Positions 8,324-16,008 of a DNA stretch of 64,000 nucleotides are shown piece by piece. The notes beneath the pieces are model-generated. The model had not been told where the DNA came from. It did not search any database and saw only the letters and a list, made by a program, of their open reading frames with translations. Every line of letters begins with the position of its first letter. Position 1 is the stretch's first letter. Position numbers and translations under genes: made by a program. Source of the DNA: Cytobacillus oceanisediminis 2691. Lineage in GTDB: Bacteria; Bacillota; Bacilli; Bacillales; Cytobacillaceae. The stretch spans positions 843,501 to 907,500 of the forward strand of contig NZ_CP015506.1 of NCBI RefSeq assembly GCF_000294775.2. The letters run 5' to 3'.

Positions 8324-9066
8324 CGCCAGTCACTTCCTATAGCACTTTGGATCGTCAGGATGCGGTCAAAGAATTCCTTTTCCGTCTGCTCGCCTTTAAA
8401 CATCTCATTGACGATTTTTCCGTCACGGAGAAAAACTACGCGCTGACAGTAGCTGGCTGCATACGGATCATGCGTAATCATCAGAACGGTTGTCTTGAAG
8501 GTTTCATTGAGCAATTGAATTTGTTCCAGCAGCTGAGTAGCAGATCGGGAATCGAGTGCACCCGTTGGTTCATCAGCAAATACAATTGCGGGGCTGGTAA
8601 TAATCGCCCGCGCGGCAGCCGTGCGCTGTTTCTGTCCGCCGGAAATTTCAGAAGGATATTGATGTAAAATTGATTCAATATTTAAGGCATCAATCAATTT
8701 CGCTAATCGCTTTTCCATTTCTGCAACAGGTGTTTTTTGCAGCGAGAGCGGGAGGAGGATATTCTCCTTCACCGTTAAGGTATCCAGTAAGTTATAGTCT
8801 TGAAAAATAAATCCCATTCTTTTTTGGCGGAACTCCCGCAGGGCTTTCTTTTTCATATCTAAAAGGGAATTTCCCTCAATCCAAACATTCCCCCCGCTAA
8901 AGGCATCAATGGTTGATAGGGTATTCATTAACGTCGTTTTTCCAGAGCCGGAGGGACCCATAATGGCAGTGAATTCCCCTCGTTCAACAGTCAAATCAAT
9001 ATTTTTCAAGACCTGTGTTTTTCCATAAGATTTCGATAAGTTCTTGGTTTGTATCATTTTAGTCAT
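8320..9066 (-). CDS. BceA-like ABC transporter ATP-binding protein (module 1)
   Basis: I start it at 9066 (ATGACTAAAATG) behind a perfect AGGAGGT with 7-bp spacing; the frame is open further upstream. The 248-residue protein shows Walker A GPSGSGKT (about residues 37-44), the signature ISGGQKQRTAAARA, Walker B IVFADEPTG with the D-loop ALDS, and the switch histidine in MITHDP. It energises the permease encoded immediately downstream. Family knowledge places the pair in removal of peptide antibiotics from the membrane and in signalling to the kinase. Confidence 0.9.
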   Translation of the reverse strand: MTKMIQTKNLSKSYGKTQVLKNIDLTVERGEFTAIMGPSGSGKTTLMNTLSTIDAFSGGNVWIEGNSLLDMKKKALREFRQKRMGFIFQDYNLLDTLTVKENILLPLSLQKTPVAEMEKRLAKLIDALNIESILHQYPSEISGGQKQRTAAARAIITSPAIVFADEPTGALDSRSATQLLEQIQLLNETFKTTVLMITHDPYAASYCQRVVFLRDGKIVNEMFKGEQTEKEFFDRILTIQSAIGSDWR

Positions 9067-9090
9067 GGTTTCGACCTCCTTCACTACCAT

Positions 9091-9154
9091 ACTATATCGG
9101 CTATTTTTCCCGCGAACCATCGATGTAACAGGATCTAAAGTGACAATTTTGTCA
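9091..9154 (-). promoter_or_regulatory. BceR-type operator and -10 of the module 1 ABC operon
   Basis: On the minus strand the palindrome TGACA-AAAT-TGTCA (9154-9141) matches the TnACA-N4-TGTnA layout bound by BceR-like regulators. A weaker second site, TTACA-TCGA-TGGTT, lies at 9128-9115. A -10-like TATAGT is at 9096-9091 and no good -35 is visible, as expected for an activator-dependent promoter. Assignment to the module 1 regulator is inference. Confidence 0.55.
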
Positions 9155-9243
9155 TGTTGGGGGAAGAATCGGCATAAACGTGTCCAATATAAAATAAGGC
9201 TCTTTGCTTACATAATGGTATTTTGCGCCTATCAATGTTGTCC

Positions 9244-9392
9244 GTTGATTTCCTCTAGGCTGCCCGCTTTCCGCGGGGTCTCACTTGTCCCCGCTACTCC
9301 CGCAGGACATTGAATAAGCTTCCTCGGAAAAACACCGCACGAGGAGTATGCGATAGCATTTCGAGGATCTCGTACCTTTCGCTACAATCAAC
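9244..9392. repeat. Degenerate copy of a dispersed Bacillaceae intergenic repeat
   Basis: The element is bounded by the inverted ends GTTGATT (9244-9250) and AATCAAC (9386-9392). It contains CTGCCCGCTTTCCGCGGGG, GTCTCACTTGTCCCCGC and CTCCCGCAGGA, blocks I recognise from a GC-rich repeat scattered between genes in many Bacillus-related genomes. The middle is rearranged compared with the usual copy. It lies between the module 1 ABC promoter and the CBO0543 gene and holds no gene. Confidence 0.65.
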
Positions 9393-9446
9393 TCAGCATA
9401 TAATATACAAAATGTAACACATCTTGCGAAACAGCCTAAAATGAAG

Positions 9447-9486
9447 AAAAACAAGCGGTTCACATTAGTGTGTACTGCTTGTTTTT
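9447..9486 (-). terminator. Terminator of the minus-strand CBO0543 gene
   Basis: AAAAACAAGC (9447-9456) pairs with GCTTGTTTTT (9477-9486); on the minus strand the stem ends in a T run. It lies about 75 bp past the stop at 9559. Confidence 0.7.
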
Positions 9487-9558
9487 GCATTGATCTTTAT
9501 ATGCATTTTTTTGAGATACTGTTTCTCTGCGTAACTTTGACTGTGTACCACTCCTTGT

Positions 9559-10011
9559 TTATAGTGGCTTTTTTTCTTTCCTCATAAAACGAAAATGCCA
9601 GCGCATATAAAGGCAGGCACCAATATAATAGAGGGCTGACCACCATACATGCCAGCCCTTATAAACTACGTAGCCAAAGTAACTGGAGAGGACTTCGTAA
9701 CATACAGAAAAACCGACCCAAAACAAAAGGTAAAGCAAAAATTTCTTCCTGGGTTTAGGCATGAAGTTTACATATAGGATTCCAAATGTTGCTGGCAAGG
9801 TGATTTCAATAAACAAATCAAATGGCTGGGGGCCTGAATCCATTAAGTCGTATAGGTCTAAAACGTGGCCAAAAATTAAATCTGCAAGAAGCACATTTAC
9901 AGTGACAGCCAGCCAGGTTGTGTAAAGCTCCTGCCGGGTTAATTTTAACGGAATAATGAACAGCAATATGGAGTTGATAGCAAGTGTTGTAATTGTATAG
10001 ATATAGACCAT
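9559..10011 (-). CDS. CBO0543 family integral membrane protein
   Basis: The 150-residue protein has about five hydrophobic segments separated by short loops, and the motif pattern of the CBO0543 family: a central acidic helix turn, F-x-x-Y-E-V at about 107-112 (VCYEVLSSYFG), and a tryptophan-rich segment GWHVWWSALYYIG. The function is unknown; members are small polytopic proteins common in spore-forming Firmicutes, often in several copies. A divergent paralog lies at 10483-10950, so this pair is a likely duplication. Confidence 0.7.
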   Translation of the reverse strand: MVYIYTITTLAINSILLFIIPLKLTRQELYTTWLAVTVNVLLADLIFGHVLDLYDLMDSGPQPFDLFIEITLPATFGILYVNFMPKPRKKFLLYLLFWVGFSVCYEVLSSYFGYVVYKGWHVWWSALYYIGACLYMRWHFRFMRKEKKPL

Positions 10012-10134
10012 ACAGATTCTCCGGGTTTTTATATATTTATGTCTTATCTATCTTGCCCTCTTTTAGAATTTTATCTGCTTATTTGGCGGTGAAGTGAGCT
10101 TCTATTAAAAGTATATCTTTTACGATAATGAGTC

Positions 10135-10293
10135 CTATTTACATTTGGACTGGAACCTAAAGATAAGTTGATCCAATATCTGACTGTTTTTTATAGTCTC
10201 AGGATGCTCTAATCCTTTCTTTATTCCAGTTTCAATAAGTGTTTTTCTAAAAAGTTGAATCTTTTTTCTAAGTTCACTGCAAAAATGACACAT
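10135..10293 (-). CDS. Spo0E-family aspartyl-phosphate phosphatase (small)
   Basis: A 52-residue minus-strand gene, ATG 10293-10291 to TAG 10137-10135, preceded by AAAGGAG with 8-bp spacing. The sequence reads as two short helices: LRKKIQLFRKTLIETG then KNSQILDQLIFRF. The S-Q-x-L-D motif in the second helix is the hallmark of Spo0E/YisI/YnzD proteins, which dephosphorylate Spo0A-P and delay sporulation; the x is usually E but is I here. A Spo0A-box-like TGTCGAA lies 70 bp upstream on the same strand. It starts MCHFC, an unusual cysteine pair. Confidence 0.7.
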   Translation of the reverse strand: MCHFCSELRKKIQLFRKTLIETGIKKGLEHPETIKNSQILDQLIFRFQSKCK

Positions 10294-10362
10294 TGATTTA
10301 CTCCTTTAAATAATAAAAGTCCAGGAACTATTATTGCAAACAAAGGAAAAACATTGAATCAT

Positions 10363-10369
10363 TTCGACA
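10363..10369 (-). promoter_or_regulatory. Candidate Spo0A box upstream of the Spo0E-like gene
   Basis: The minus strand reads TTTTGTCGAAAT here, containing the 0A-box core TGTCGAA, about 70 bp before the Spo0E-like start. A 7-mer of this kind occurs by chance a few times per window, so it is only suggestive. Confidence 0.35.
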
Positions 10370-10482
10370 AAACTAGTCTCTAACTGACAAAAAAATTATG
10401 AATAAAAGGTCAGAGAGTGATTTAGAAGGATTAAATTCCCAATAAATGCAAATAATATCTAAAAAACTTTCCGGAGTGGAAA

Positions 10483-10950
10483 ATGATCTTACAAATTACC
10501 TCAGTTGTTCTGTTTAATTTTATTATATATAAGACCATTAAGGGGATATCAGCCAATAAAATTGTCCATATTTGGATTTTTACTATTGCATTCCAATTAT
10601 TATTTGATATTTTTATCGATTTGAAATACAAAGGATACTGGTACTTTACACAAGAGATAGATTGGGTAGCATTTCCTGCTTACACAATCTTAGTCCCGCC
10701 AGTAAATTTGATGTTTATCAATTGGTATCCTTTTACGGGTTCTTTTATGAAAAAGATACGTTACTTTATTATTTGGGAAATCTTTTTCCTGAGCTATGAA
10801 GCTGCTGCCATGCTGCCTCATCCATTTGGTTTCTTTCATTATGGATGGTGGAGTATATGGCATTCTGCCATTGTTAATCCGATTTTATTAACGATACTAA
10901 TAGTGTATTACAAATGGATTAGTGCATTAGAAAAGAAAGCTTGTGTCTAA
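10483..10950 (+). CDS. CBO0543 family integral membrane protein (paralog)
   Basis: The 155-residue protein starts at ATG 10483 behind CCGGAGTGG. It has five hydrophobic segments. FQLLFDIFIDLKYKGYWYF (about 37-55), the NLMFINWYPF segment, FFLSYEAAAMLPHPFGFFHYG and GWWSIWHSAIVNP match the CBO0543 pattern of its divergent neighbour, with the conserved Y-E turn and W-W segment in the same order. Function unknown; membrane-located. A terminator follows at once. Confidence 0.7.
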   Translation: MILQITSVVLFNFIIYKTIKGISANKIVHIWIFTIAFQLLFDIFIDLKYKGYWYFTQEIDWVAFPAYTILVPPVNLMFINWYPFTGSFMKKIRYFIIWEIFFLSYEAAAMLPHPFGFFHYGWWSIWHSAIVNPILLTILIVYYKWISALEKKACV

Positions 10951-10978
10951 AAAGGGCTGCTGAGGCAGCTCTTTTTTT
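10951..10978 (+). terminator. Rho-independent terminator after the CBO0543 gene
   Basis: AAAGGGCTGC pairs with GCAGCTCTTT (one G-T pair) over a TGAG loop, followed by T7. Confidence 0.75.
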
Positions 10979-11024
10979 CCTATTCTCCTTATGGCATAAT
11001 TTTCTAAGACAAAGGAGTGAGAGG

Positions 11025-11714
11025 ATGCAGAAAGTATTCATTATTGAGGATGATCCGAAAATCGCGGAGCACCTGCAGTCACACTTAGTGAAATATGGCT
11101 ATGAAGCTGCGGCTGCGAAACAGTTCGATAATGTGATGGGGGAATTTCATAAGCATAAACCGGATCTTGTGCTCCTGGATATTAATCTCCCGAGCTTTGA
11201 CGGCTATTACTGGTGCAGGCAAATCCGGAAGGAGTCGATTTGTCCGGTTATCTTCATTTCCGCACGGGTAGGGGAGATGGACCAGGTGATGGCGCTTGAG
11301 AATGGCGGCGATGACTTCATCACCAAGCCGTTCCATCCGGAAATTGTGATGGCGAAAATCCGCAGCCAGCTTCGGCGGGCTTACGGGGAATATGCCACGC
11401 AGGCCCAGGAACGAGTTCTCGAGGCAGAGGGATTGAAGCTGTTTCCGGAAAGGCTGGAATTGTGTTTCCGTGATAAAACCGTTCCGCTGTCCAAAAAAGA
11501 AGCTGATATTATTGAGAATTTACTGGAGCGGTACCCGCGTGTGGCCGGTCGTGAAGACTTGCTGGAAAAGCTGTGGGATGAACAGGTCTATGTGGATGAA
11601 AATACGCTGAATGTGAATATGGCGAGGGTAAGAAAAAAATTTGAGGCAATCGGGCTTTCAGGAGCGGTCGAAACAGTGAGAGGCGCAGGCTACCGTTTGA
11701 TCGTTACCTGGTGA
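11025..11714 (+). CDS. BceR-like OmpR-family response regulator (module 2)
   Basis: The start is ATG 11025 behind AAAGGAGTGAGAGG; an upstream extension of the frame overlaps the preceding terminator and is rejected. The 229-residue protein has a receiver domain (D9/D10, phospho-acceptor D52 in LDINLP, K in ITKPFHP) and a winged-helix output domain ending VRGAGYRLIVTW. It aligns closely with the module 1 regulator through LDINLPxFDGYYWCxQIR. The gene heads a co-linear regulator-kinase-ATPase-permease operon. The operator CCTTACA-GCCT-TGTAAGG at 12715-12732 is its probable target. Confidence 0.88.
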   Translation: MQKVFIIEDDPKIAEHLQSHLVKYGYEAAAAKQFDNVMGEFHKHKPDLVLLDINLPSFDGYYWCRQIRKESICPVIFISARVGEMDQVMALENGGDDFITKPFHPEIVMAKIRSQLRRAYGEYATQAQERVLEAEGLKLFPERLELCFRDKTVPLSKKEADIIENLLERYPRVAGREDLLEKLWDEQVYVDENTLNVNMARVRKKFEAIGLSGAVETVRGAGYRLIVTW

Positions 11715-11728
11715 AAGGCTGGAGAAAC

Positions 11729-12730
11729 ATGAAATTATTCCTTAAAGAGCATGCGTTACTAATCGCTGTACAGGTCGTTCAATTTTTTATAATTCTGGCC
11801 ATTTACTGGCTGGATGGCTATCGTCATCTATTGCCAGCCCTCTATGGCATCTTTCTCGGGTTATTCTTTCTCACGGCCTATCTGACATACCACTATTTTA
11901 GCCGCCGCAAGTTTTATAAGAGGCTGACGGAGGAACTTGCTTCCCTTGACGATTCCTTTCAAACAACAGAGAACTCACCGATTTCACAGGCGCTGGATCA
12001 TCTGCTTAAGGAACAGTACAGACATTACCAGACGAGAATTAAAGAGCTGGAATCCAGGCAGGAGGAGCATCTTAAGTTTATGGATCAATGGGTCCACCAG
12101 ATGAAAACCCCGCTTTCTGTCATTGAACTGATTGCGCAAAACTTGGATGAACCTGATTCCTCCAGTATTCGAGAAGAGACGGACCGGATGAAAACGGGCT
12201 TGAACACCATCCTCTATATGGCGAGACTCCGGACGATCGAACAGGATTTTCATATCAAACCTGTACACTTATCCCAAATCATTCATGAAGTGAATGGAGA
12301 AAACAAACGGCTTTATATCCGGAACGGGGTGTATCCAAATCTCCTGCAGGAGAAGCAGGACATGATCGTGGAGACAGATGAGAAATGGCTTTTCTTTATG
12401 CTTTCTCAGCTGATCAATAATGCGGTCAAGTATTCCAGAGGGAAGAGCAATCGAATTGATATTTCCATTTTTGAAAAAAACGGAGAAGCTGTTTTAGAAG
12501 TGAAGGACTTTGGCGCCGGGATTCCGGAAGCAGACAAGCGCCGTGTGTTTGAACCTTTTTATACGGGTGAAAATGGAAGGAAATTCAGAGAATCCACAGG
12601 TATGGGGCTGTACTTGACGAAGGAGGCAGCCGATCACCTTGGCCATCGCATTGAGCTGGAATCCAAGATGGGGGAAGGGTCTCTTTTCCGGCTGATCTTT
12701 GGAAAAACACAGAACCTTACAGCCTTGTAA
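11729..12730 (+). CDS. BceS-like intramembrane-sensing histidine kinase (module 2)
   Basis: I prefer ATG 11729 (behind GCTGGAG) over GTG 11711, which has no ribosome site, because family members begin with a short basic segment before helix 1. The 333-residue protein has two helices (about 9-27 and 33-53) joined by a very short loop, the H-box WVHQMKTP with His about 123, the N-box SQLINNAVKYS, and the glycine boxes KDFGAGIPE and STGMGLYLT. The lack of an outer sensory domain places it with Bce-type kinases that read the state of their ABC transporter. Its stop lies within the operator of the downstream ABC genes. Confidence 0.88.
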   Translation: MKLFLKEHALLIAVQVVQFFIILAIYWLDGYRHLLPALYGIFLGLFFLTAYLTYHYFSRRKFYKRLTEELASLDDSFQTTENSPISQALDHLLKEQYRHYQTRIKELESRQEEHLKFMDQWVHQMKTPLSVIELIAQNLDEPDSSSIREETDRMKTGLNTILYMARLRTIEQDFHIKPVHLSQIIHEVNGENKRLYIRNGVYPNLLQEKQDMIVETDEKWLFFMLSQLINNAVKYSRGKSNRIDISIFEKNGEAVLEVKDFGAGIPEADKRRVFEPFYTGENGRKFRESTGMGLYLTKEAADHLGHRIELESKMGEGSLFRLIFGKTQNLTAL

Positions 12731-12771
12731 GGTAAGTGAAAGAGAAATCGATTTTTTGAAATGGGTATAGT
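12715..12771 (+). promoter_or_regulatory. BceR-type operator overlapping the kinase stop, with -10 for the ABC genes
   Basis: CCTTACA-GCCT-TGTAAGG (12715-12732) is a perfect 7-4-7 palindrome containing TTACA-N4-TGTAA, the form recognised by BceR-like regulators. The kinase stop TAA (12728-12730) lies inside it. A -10-like TATAGT is at 12766-12771, 33 bp downstream. No clear -35 is seen. This implies a separate inducible promoter for the ATPase and permease genes within the four-gene cluster. Confidence 0.65.
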
Positions 12772-12817
12772 AGATATACTGATCACAAGTCAACTGAATG
12801 TGAAAGGAGAACTTGTG

Positions 12818-13582
12818 ATGCTAAAAGTGAAGCAAGTAAGCAAGATTTATGAAGGAAAGATCGCCTATCGTGCGTTAACAGATATTAACTTAACCATTGA
12901 TGAAGGTGAGTTCGTCGGAATCATGGGTCCTTCGGGAAGCGGAAAAACGACACTGCTGAACATGATTGCCACCATTGATGAACCGACAACAGGGGAAATC
13001 CTGATCAATGAAAGAAATCCCCATGTCTTAAAAAAAGAGGCATTGGCCCAATTCCGCCGCCGTGAATTAGGATTTGTCTTCCAGGACTTCAACCTTCTTC
13101 ATACCTTGACGGTTGAAGAAAATATAGTCCTGCCGCTAACATTGGACGGGAAAAAAGTGAAGGAAATGAAAGACAAGGCATACGAAATCGCTGAAAAACT
13201 GGGAATTACAGGCATTATGAAAAAGCGGACGTATGAAATATCAGGCGGACAGGCGCAAAGAGCCGCTGTGGCTAGAGCGATGATTCATACGCCGAAGCTG
13301 CTGCTGGCGGATGAACCTACAGGGAATTTGGATTCCAAGTCTTCCAAAGATGTAATGGAAATGCTTGAGTCGATTAATAAGACTGAGAAGACAACCATGA
13401 TGCTCGTCACACATGATGCGCAGGCCGCGAGCTATTGCAACAGGGTCATTTTTATCCGCGACGGAAAATTCTATTCGGAGATTCACCGCGGTGATAACCG
13501 CCAGGCCTTTTTCCAGAAGATCATCGATACACTTTCTTTGCTTGGAGGGGATGCACATGACCTTTCGTCAGTTCGCGTTTAA
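12818..13582 (+). CDS. BceA-like ABC transporter ATP-binding protein (module 2)
   Basis: The start is ATG 12818 behind AAAGGAGAACTTGTG. The 254-residue protein carries Walker A GPSGSGKT, Q-loop FVFQDFNLL, signature ISGGQAQRAAVARA, Walker B LLLADEPTGNLDS and LVTHD. It pairs with the permease encoded next, whose start lies inside this gene (26-bp overlap), showing tight translational coupling. By family it powers export or release of membrane-active peptide antibiotics. Confidence 0.9.
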   Translation: MLKVKQVSKIYEGKIAYRALTDINLTIDEGEFVGIMGPSGSGKTTLLNMIATIDEPTTGEILINERNPHVLKKEALAQFRRRELGFVFQDFNLLHTLTVEENIVLPLTLDGKKVKEMKDKAYEIAEKLGITGIMKKRTYEISGGQAQRAAVARAMIHTPKLLLADEPTGNLDSKSSKDVMEMLESINKTEKTTMMLVTHDAQAASYCNRVIFIRDGKFYSEIHRGDNRQAFFQKIIDTLSLLGGDAHDLSSVRV

Positions 13583-15419
13583 TAACGTCATACGGAACAA
13601 ACGCTTATATGCAGCCTACTTCCTCAGCAGTTTATTTACAGTCATGGTCTTCTTTACCTTCTCGATTTTTGCGAATCATCCAGCATTAAGCGGGGATGGC
13701 ATGAACTCAACTGTAACGAAGGGAATGAATGCAGCAGCAGGCATTATCTATGTGTTTTCGTTCTTTTTTGTTTTATATTCTATGAGTTCTTTTCTGCAGT
13801 CCCGGAAAAAAGAGTTTGGGTTATTAATGATGCAGGGCATGTCCATGAAACAGATTCGTCTCATGGTGTTTTTGGAAAATATGCTGATTGGCTTCCTGGC
13901 AACCCTAAGCGGAATCCTCCTCGGTGTTGTATTTGCAAAGGCGATTTTGCTGCTGGCTGAAAATGTGCTGATTATTGAGCGGGCACTGTCTTTTTATTTT
14001 CCAGTGAAGGCCATCCTGATCACCTTCATTTCTTTTATTATTTTATTTTTCTTTATCTCCTTATTTGTGACGTATGTTCTGCGCAGCAAAAAGCTGATTG
14101 AATTAATTAAGGGAAATAAAATGTCAAAGGGTGAGCCAAAAGCGAATCTTTTCTTAACGATGCTGGCTGTCCTATTATTAGGTGCGGGGTATGCTGTTGC
14201 ACTAATCGCAAAAGGGTTAGTCGTTGTAGCGGCAATGGTGCCGGTGATCATCGTTGTCTGCATTGGCACCTACCTGTTATTTACGCAATTAAGTGTTTAT
14301 ATTATTAGAAGATTAAAGAAGAATGAACGTGTTTTTTGGTTTAAGACCAATATGCTGCTGTTTTCAGATCTGGCCTTTCGCATGAAGGATAATGCGCGAA
14401 CCTTCTTCATGGTTGCGATGGTTTCAACAGTTGCGTTCAGTGCAATTGGTTCTTTATTCGGTTTTCAAACCGTGCTGACCTCAAACATAAAAAATGTCAA
14501 TTCCACAACGTTTTCCTATAAAACTTCTGAAGAAAATGAAGTGAAGAATGTTGAGTTTATCAATCAAACGTTAAAGGAAGAAAAGATTGAAGCGGATTCG
14601 GAGCATACTATTTTACGCTACTTTGAAGTTGGCGGGGATTCCATTCTGATTGCGGGTCAATCCGATTTTAACCGCTTTGCCGCGCTCATTGACGAAGATC
14701 CGATTGACTTAAAAGACGGGCAAGTAATGACAGTTGAGTTTGAAGGGACCAACTTCGGGCAAACGAAGGAACTCCTGAATGAAACGATTACACTGAAGTC
14801 CGGCACTGTTTTAAAGCCAAAGGAAGTCATTCATTCGAAAGCACTGCCGGCAACAGATTCCTATTTTATCGTGTCAGATGAAGACTATCAAAAGCTTCCT
14901 GAACCAGAGTTTCAGGAAAGCTATTACGCCTGGCAGGCAACAGATGGAGAGGAAAGGGTAATGGCTGCCTCTGAAAAGCTGTACAAGGAACTGCCAAGAT
15001 ATGAAATTACATCAGTAGACTACGAAATATATGAGATTATGAAAGGCTACGGGCCCATTTTATTTGTCGGTCTGTTTATCGGGATTGTCTTTTTTGTATC
15101 AGCCGGCAGCTTCCTGTACTTCAGGCTCTACATGGACCTGGATGAAGATAAACAAAAATTCAGATCGATTTCCAAGATGGGGTTAACCGAGAAAGAGCTG
15201 AAAAAGGTTTTAAACAGACAGACCATGATTCTGTTTTTCGCACCGATCCTCGTCGCTCTTATCCATGGTGCTGTAGCCCTGACAGCGTTATCGAACCTGT
15301 TCTACTTTAACCTGTTTAAGGAATCAGTTGCTGTTCTGAGTGTTTTCCTGGCCATCCAGGTTGTTTACTTCTTTATAGTGCGCTTTTTCTATACGAAGCA
15401 GATAAAGGCATCGATTTAA
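13557..15419 (+). CDS. BceB-like ABC transporter permease (module 2)
   Basis: Start at ATG 13557, because GGAGGGG sits 6 bases upstream and touches the alternative ATG 13551. The 620-residue protein begins MTFRQFAFNNVIRNKRLY, has the FtsX-type motif SRKKEFGLLMMQGMSMKQIRLM (visible over about residues 81-102), a large outer domain of roughly 200 residues after helix 7 (SNIKNVNSTTFSYKTSEENE at its start), and three C-terminal helices. It is the sensor and transporter partner of the module 2 kinase. Size and layout match the BceB/YxdM/PsdB group. A terminator follows. Confidence 0.9.
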   Translation: MTFRQFAFNNVIRNKRLYAAYFLSSLFTVMVFFTFSIFANHPALSGDGMNSTVTKGMNAAAGIIYVFSFFFVLYSMSSFLQSRKKEFGLLMMQGMSMKQIRLMVFLENMLIGFLATLSGILLGVVFAKAILLLAENVLIIERALSFYFPVKAILITFISFIILFFFISLFVTYVLRSKKLIELIKGNKMSKGEPKANLFLTMLAVLLLGAGYAVALIAKGLVVVAAMVPVIIVVCIGTYLLFTQLSVYIIRRLKKNERVFWFKTNMLLFSDLAFRMKDNARTFFMVAMVSTVAFSAIGSLFGFQTVLTSNIKNVNSTTFSYKTSEENEVKNVEFINQTLKEEKIEADSEHTILRYFEVGGDSILIAGQSDFNRFAALIDEDPIDLKDGQVMTVEFEGTNFGQTKELLNETITLKSGTVLKPKEVIHSKALPATDSYFIVSDEDYQKLPEPEFQESYYAWQATDGEERVMAASEKLYKELPRYEITSVDYEIYEIMKGYGPILFVGLFIGIVFFVSAGSFLYFRLYMDLDEDKQKFRSISKMGLTEKELKKVLNRQTMILFFAPILVALIHGAVALTALSNLFYFNLFKESVAVLSVFLAIQVVYFFIVRFFYTKQIKASI

Positions 15420-15437
15420 ATTTAATTAGAATTGTGG

Positions 15438-15463
15438 GGGCCAGATGAATCTGGCCCTTTTTT
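15438..15463 (+). terminator. Rho-independent terminator after Bce module 2
   Basis: GGGCCAGA pairs with TCTGGCCC over a TGAA loop, followed by T6. Confidence 0.85.
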
Positions 15464-15503
15464 AATGACAGGGGAGAGGGGAATAGAATAAACCTGGTGC
15501 TGA

Positions 15504-15925
15504 TTCGGACAGGAGAAGAGAAAACCCGGTCAGTGTAGTTCGAACCTGATGTAACTTCGGACAAGAAAAGGAGAAATCCGGTCAGAGCAGTCCAAACCTA
15601 GAGCAACTTCGGACAGGAGGAGAGGAAACCCGTTCAGAGCAGTCCGAACCTGATGCAACTTCGGACAGGAGAAGGAGAAATCCGTTCAGAGCAGTCCGAA
15701 CTTGATGCAACTTCGGACAGGAGAAGAGGAAACCCGTTCAGAGCAGTCCGAACCTAGAGCAACTTCGGACAGGAGAAGAGGAAAGCCGGTCGGAGCAGTC
15801 CGAACCTGATGCAACTTCGGATAGGAGATGGAGAAACCCGCGCGGAGCAGTCCGAACCTAGACCCACTTCGGACAGGAGAAGGAGAATCCGAACAGAAGA
15901 GCCGAACCTGATACTCATTCGGGGA
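15504..15925. repeat. 52-bp tandem repeat array, family A (8 copies)
   Basis: The block TTCGGAC or a near match starts at 15504, 15556, 15608, 15660, 15712, 15764, 15816, 15868 and 15918, a period of 52 bp with one 50-bp step. Each unit also holds the inverted block GTCCGAA about 34 bp after TTCGGAC, so blocks alternate in orientation with 34- and 18-bp steps. Units are mosaics of two variants at two places (GAGGAAACCC or GGAGAAATCC; CTGATGCAAC or CTAGAGCAAC), as expected from unequal crossing-over. No coding frame persists, because 52 is not a multiple of 3. The same family recurs at 25782. Confidence 0.9.
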
Positions 15926-16008
15926 AGGAGGGACTCCGCAGTTTTATCATACTCAACCTCACACCTGCATATAGAAAAGGGAAAGTAAATCTATGCAGGA
16001 GTGATGGA

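Noticed and set aside
10947..11024. Upstream extension of the module 2 response regulator
   Set aside because: It overlaps the preceding gene's terminator; AAAGGAGTGAGAGG places the start at 11025.
15504..15925. CRISPR array
   Set aside because: Units are head-to-tail degenerate tandem repeats without unique spacers, and no cas genes are present in the window.
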